From NCBI GenBank assembly GCA_024695465.1, contig JAILID010000139.1, positions 1-33,411 on the forward strand: DNA of 33,411 nucleotides, written 5' to 3'. Position 1 is the stretch's first letter. Every line of letters begins with the position of its first letter. Below are positions 31,655-33,411 of the stretch, piece by piece. The notes beneath the pieces were generated by a model that was not told where the DNA came from, made no database searches, and was given only the letters and a program-made list of their open reading frames with translations. A program made the translations under genes and the position numbers. The stretch is from Lachnospiraceae bacterium. GTDB lineage: Bacteria; Bacillota; Clostridia; Lachnospirales; Lachnospiraceae.

Positions 31655-32413
31655 ATGATCCTGGAAATGAAAGGCATCCGGAAGTCCTTCGGCGGACTGG
31701 AAGTTTTAAAAGACATCAGCATGAATGTCGACTCCGGCGAGGTGGTCTCCGTTATCGGTCCTTCCGGTTCCGGCAAGAGCACGCTGCTGCGCTGCGCGAC
31801 CTTCCTCGAGAAGACTGACGCCGGGACGATCAGCTATATGGGCCGGTCGGCCGTGACGACGAATGAGAAGGGGGAGGCGGTATATGTCCACCACGCCGAG
31901 CTGAATGAAATCAAGCGCTATTTCGGCCTGGTCTTTCAGCAGTTCAACCTCTTTCCCCATTATTCGGTGCTCAAAAATATAACGGACGCGCCTGTGCATG
32001 TACAGAAGCGGCCGAAGGAAGAGGTCCATGCGGAAGCCATGGAGCTTCTCCGGAAAATGAACCTCGAAACCCGCGCGGACGCCTATCCCTGCCAGCTTTC
32101 CGGCGGCCAGCAGCAGCGGGTCGCGATCGCGAGGGCGCTGGCCTTAAAGCCCGCGATCCTCTTCTTCGACGAGCCGACGTCTGCGCTCGACCCGGAGCTC
32201 ACCGGTGAGGTCCTCAAAGTTATCCGCCAGCTGGCGGAGGAGAAAATGACCATGGTCGTCGTCACCCATGAGATGCCCTTCGCCAGGGCGGTCAGCAACC
32301 GGGTTATTTTTATGGATAAGGGCGTCATCGTAGAGCAGGGCGATCCCGAGGAAGTTTTCGGGAATCCGAAACAGGAGAGAACCGTCCAGTTCCTCCGGAA
32401 TTATCAGCGATGA
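31655..32413 (+). CDS. Polar amino-acid ABC transporter ATP-binding protein (GlnQ type)
   Basis: The 252-residue ATPase powers the importer. It has Walker A GPSGSGKS (35-42), Q-loop [19 protein letters not shown] signature [15 protein letters not shown], Walker [16 protein letters not shown] and the switch histidine in VVVTHEM. GlnQ/HisP-type proteins have the same NLFPH stretch, so an amino-acid substrate is likely. Between strands of the N-terminal region there is a somewhat long charged insert (about residues 68-88, [19 protein letters not shown]). The start follows GGGAGG, and the stop overlaps the racemase gene by 4 nt, tying the enzyme to the transport operon. Confidence 0.95.
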   Translation: MILEMKGIRKSFGGLEVLKDISMNVDSGEVVSVIGPSGSGKSTLLRCATFLEKTDAGTISYMGRSAVTTNEKGEAVYVHHAELNEIKRYFGLVFQQFNLFPHYSVLKNITDAPVHVQKRPKEEVHAEAMELLRKMNLETRADAYPCQLSGGQQQRVAIARALALKPAILFFDEPTSALDPELTGEVLKVIRQLAEEKMTMVVVTHEMPFARAVSNRVIFMDKGVIVEQGDPEEVFGNPKQERTVQFLRNYQR

Positions 32414-33183
32414 AGGCTGATTATGTCCTGCTGGATCCGACCGGCAACATGACGATTCTCGTGAAAACGCCTTTTCCGCCATCGGAGCGGCCCCGGATCG
32501 CGGCGGAACTGATGGCCCGGGAGCCGGCGGCGGAACAGGTGGGTTTTTTGTCCCATGAAGAGGGCTTTGATCTTGCTCTTGGCATGGCCGGCGGGGAGTT
32601 CTGCGGGAACGCTTCCATGTGCGCCGGGGTCCTGGCCGCCGCGGAGCGGGGAATTGTCCGGGGCGATATGACCCTGCGGGTCTCCGGGGCGGCCGGACCG
32701 GTGAAGGTCAGGGTTCTCCGATGTGAAGACGGAAGCTGGCAGGGGAGGGTGAGCATGCCCGAACCGTTCTCCATCCGGGAGGCGGAGCTTCCCGGAATCG
32801 GCCGGCGCCCGCTGGTCTTCTTTGACGGAATCGCCCATATCATCATGGAAGGGAGGCCGGACAGGGCCGCGGCGGAAGCGCTGGCTCCGAAGCTTGCCCG
32901 TTTTCTTCAGGCGGATGCAGCCGGCATGATGTTTCTCGATCCTGAAAATGAAACCCTCACGCCGCTGGTCAGCGTTCCCGGGGCTGGGACTCTCTGCTGG
33001 GAGAATTCCTGCGCGAGCGGAACCGCGGCGGTCGGCGCGTATCTGGCCTCAAAGAACGGCGGCAGCGCCGATCTTTCGCTCAGGCAGCCCGGAGGAAGCC
33101 TTGCGGTTTCTGTCCGAAACGGCAGGACGATCCTTCTTAGCGGAAGCGTTCGGATCCTGAGGAAGGAGACAGTGAGTCTTTAA
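32410..33183 (+). CDS. DapF-fold amino-acid racemase/epimerase
   Basis: The 257-residue protein has the two-cysteine active site of cofactor-independent racemases of the diaminopimelate epimerase fold: [11 protein letters not shown] with Cys65 and [14 protein letters not shown] with Cys201. In true DapF these motifs read MCGNGxRC and ACGTGxxA, so this is a divergent relative. It is closer in feel to histidine racemase-like proteins of metallophore loci, although no metallophore synthase is nearby. It overlaps the ABC transporter ATPase by 4 nt, suggesting that it acts on an amino acid imported by that transporter, or makes a D-amino acid for the cell. A role as the cell's own DapF cannot be excluded. 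dapA lies in the same window but in another unit. Confidence 0.8.
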   Translation: MKADYVLLDPTGNMTILVKTPFPPSERPRIAAELMAREPAAEQVGFLSHEEGFDLALGMAGGEFCGNASMCAGVLAAAERGIVRGDMTLRVSGAAGPVKVRVLRCEDGSWQGRVSMPEPFSIREAELPGIGRRPLVFFDGIAHIIMEGRPDRAAAEALAPKLARFLQADAAGMMFLDPENETLTPLVSVPGAGTLCWENSCASGTAAVGAYLASKNGGSADLSLRQPGGSLAVSVRNGRTILLSGSVRILRKETVSL

Positions 33184-33230
33184 AAAAAGAGCCGGAAGGA
33201 AGCAGACAGCTTCCTTCCGGCTCTTTTTTT
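33182..33230. terminator. Perfect 22-bp bidirectional terminator
   Basis: A 22-bp perfect stem (33182-33203 with 33209-33230) has core GAGCCGGAAGGAAGC and loop AGACA, flanked by seven A on the left and seven T on the right. It starts within the TAA of the racemase gene. On each strand it ends in a T run, so it can end the transport operon rightward and the gene at 33246 leftward. Confidence 0.95.
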
Positions 33231-33245
33231 ATACGCCGCGGGTTT

Positions 33246-33411
33246 TTAAGCTTTCAGTCCGTTTTCTTCCAGCGCTATCGTATAGGAGATGCGCTCGTTC
33301 AGATAGTTCCGGACTTCATCCGGCTCCAGATAATGGACCATGGCCGCTTCCTCCAGGGTCTCCATCTGGGAAGCCGGGCAGGTGACGCAGCCCATGCCGC
33401 ATTCCATGAGG
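33246..33411 (-). CDS. DUF1858-type redox protein (5' partial)
   Basis: Only the last 54 codons are present; the start lies beyond the right edge. The visible C-terminus reads LMECGMGCVTCPASQMETLE, then EEAAMVHYLEP and NYLNERI. The CxxxCxxCPASQ-ETLEEA pattern followed by MVH is typical of the short DUF1858 domain found in small clostridial redox proteins and in some hybrid-cluster or disulfide-oxidoreductase fusions. The closely spaced cysteines suggest metal or disulfide chemistry. The TAA is at 33246-33248, 16 nt from the shared terminator. Whether this is a stand-alone small protein or the end of a larger one cannot be told here. Confidence 0.75.
   Translation of the reverse strand, partial: LMECGMGCVTCPASQMETLEEAAMVHYLEPDEVRNYLNERISYTIALEENGLKA

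Overview
The window reads as a GC-rich Firmicutes chromosome segment, most likely from a Clostridia/Lachnospiraceae-type anaerobe. The grounds are: cobalamin genes of the anaerobic (early cobalt insertion) pathway, a PolC-type replicative polymerase next to ispG, strong AGGAGG-like ribosome sites with frequent GTG/TTG starts, and a pair of proteins resembling the clostridial DUF5717/DUF5716 families. Genes are packed tightly and often overlap by 4 nt (ATGA). No tRNA, rRNA, CRISPR array or insertion sequence was seen.

Region 1 (1-15,310, + strand) is a cobalamin cluster: cbiD (5' end off the window), a vestigial cbiF/cbiG fusion, cbiH, a cbiE-cbiA fusion, cobT, cobU, a broken recQ, intact cbiF and cbiG, a vestigial cbiH start, a promoter and leader, cobS, a short CobU-like gene, cobC, cbiB, cobD, cbiP and cbiC, closed by a GC-rich hairpin. 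Together they cover much of corrin-ring methylation, a,c-diamide and cobyric acid amidation, aminopropanol attachment and nucleotide-loop assembly. cbiL, cbiT, cbiJ, the cobaltochelatase and cobalt transport are absent here and may lie upstream. The cluster carries clear rearrangement scars: cbiFG exists as a gutted copy at its expected place and as an intact copy between cobU and cobS, behind a truncated helicase gene.

Region 2 (15,338-23,929) is housekeeping: dapA on the - strand, divergent from the + strand genes malQ, folA, ispG and polC. PolC keeps its polymerase aspartates and PHP-domain ligands, but every catalytic residue of its inserted DEDDh proofreading exonuclease appears to be replaced.

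Region 3 (23,937-29,809) is a coupled three-gene module of unknown function: a 1,180-residue soluble repeat-rich protein, a degenerate Hsp70-like protein with a long acidic tail, and a small TPR-like protein. It is the best candidate for an undescribed system.

Region 4 (29,810-33,230) is a polar amino-acid ABC transporter operon: a lipoprotein binding protein whose fold segments are in circularly permuted order, an intrinsic terminator-like hairpin, permease, ATPase, and a DapF-fold racemase/epimerase, ending in a 22-bp bidirectional terminator. The 3' end of a DUF1858-type redox protein enters on the - strand at the right edge.

A short motif, GGTTTTCATTTT and near variants (also in reverse complement), recurs across the window in different reading frames and once between genes, which suggests a DNA-level signal.
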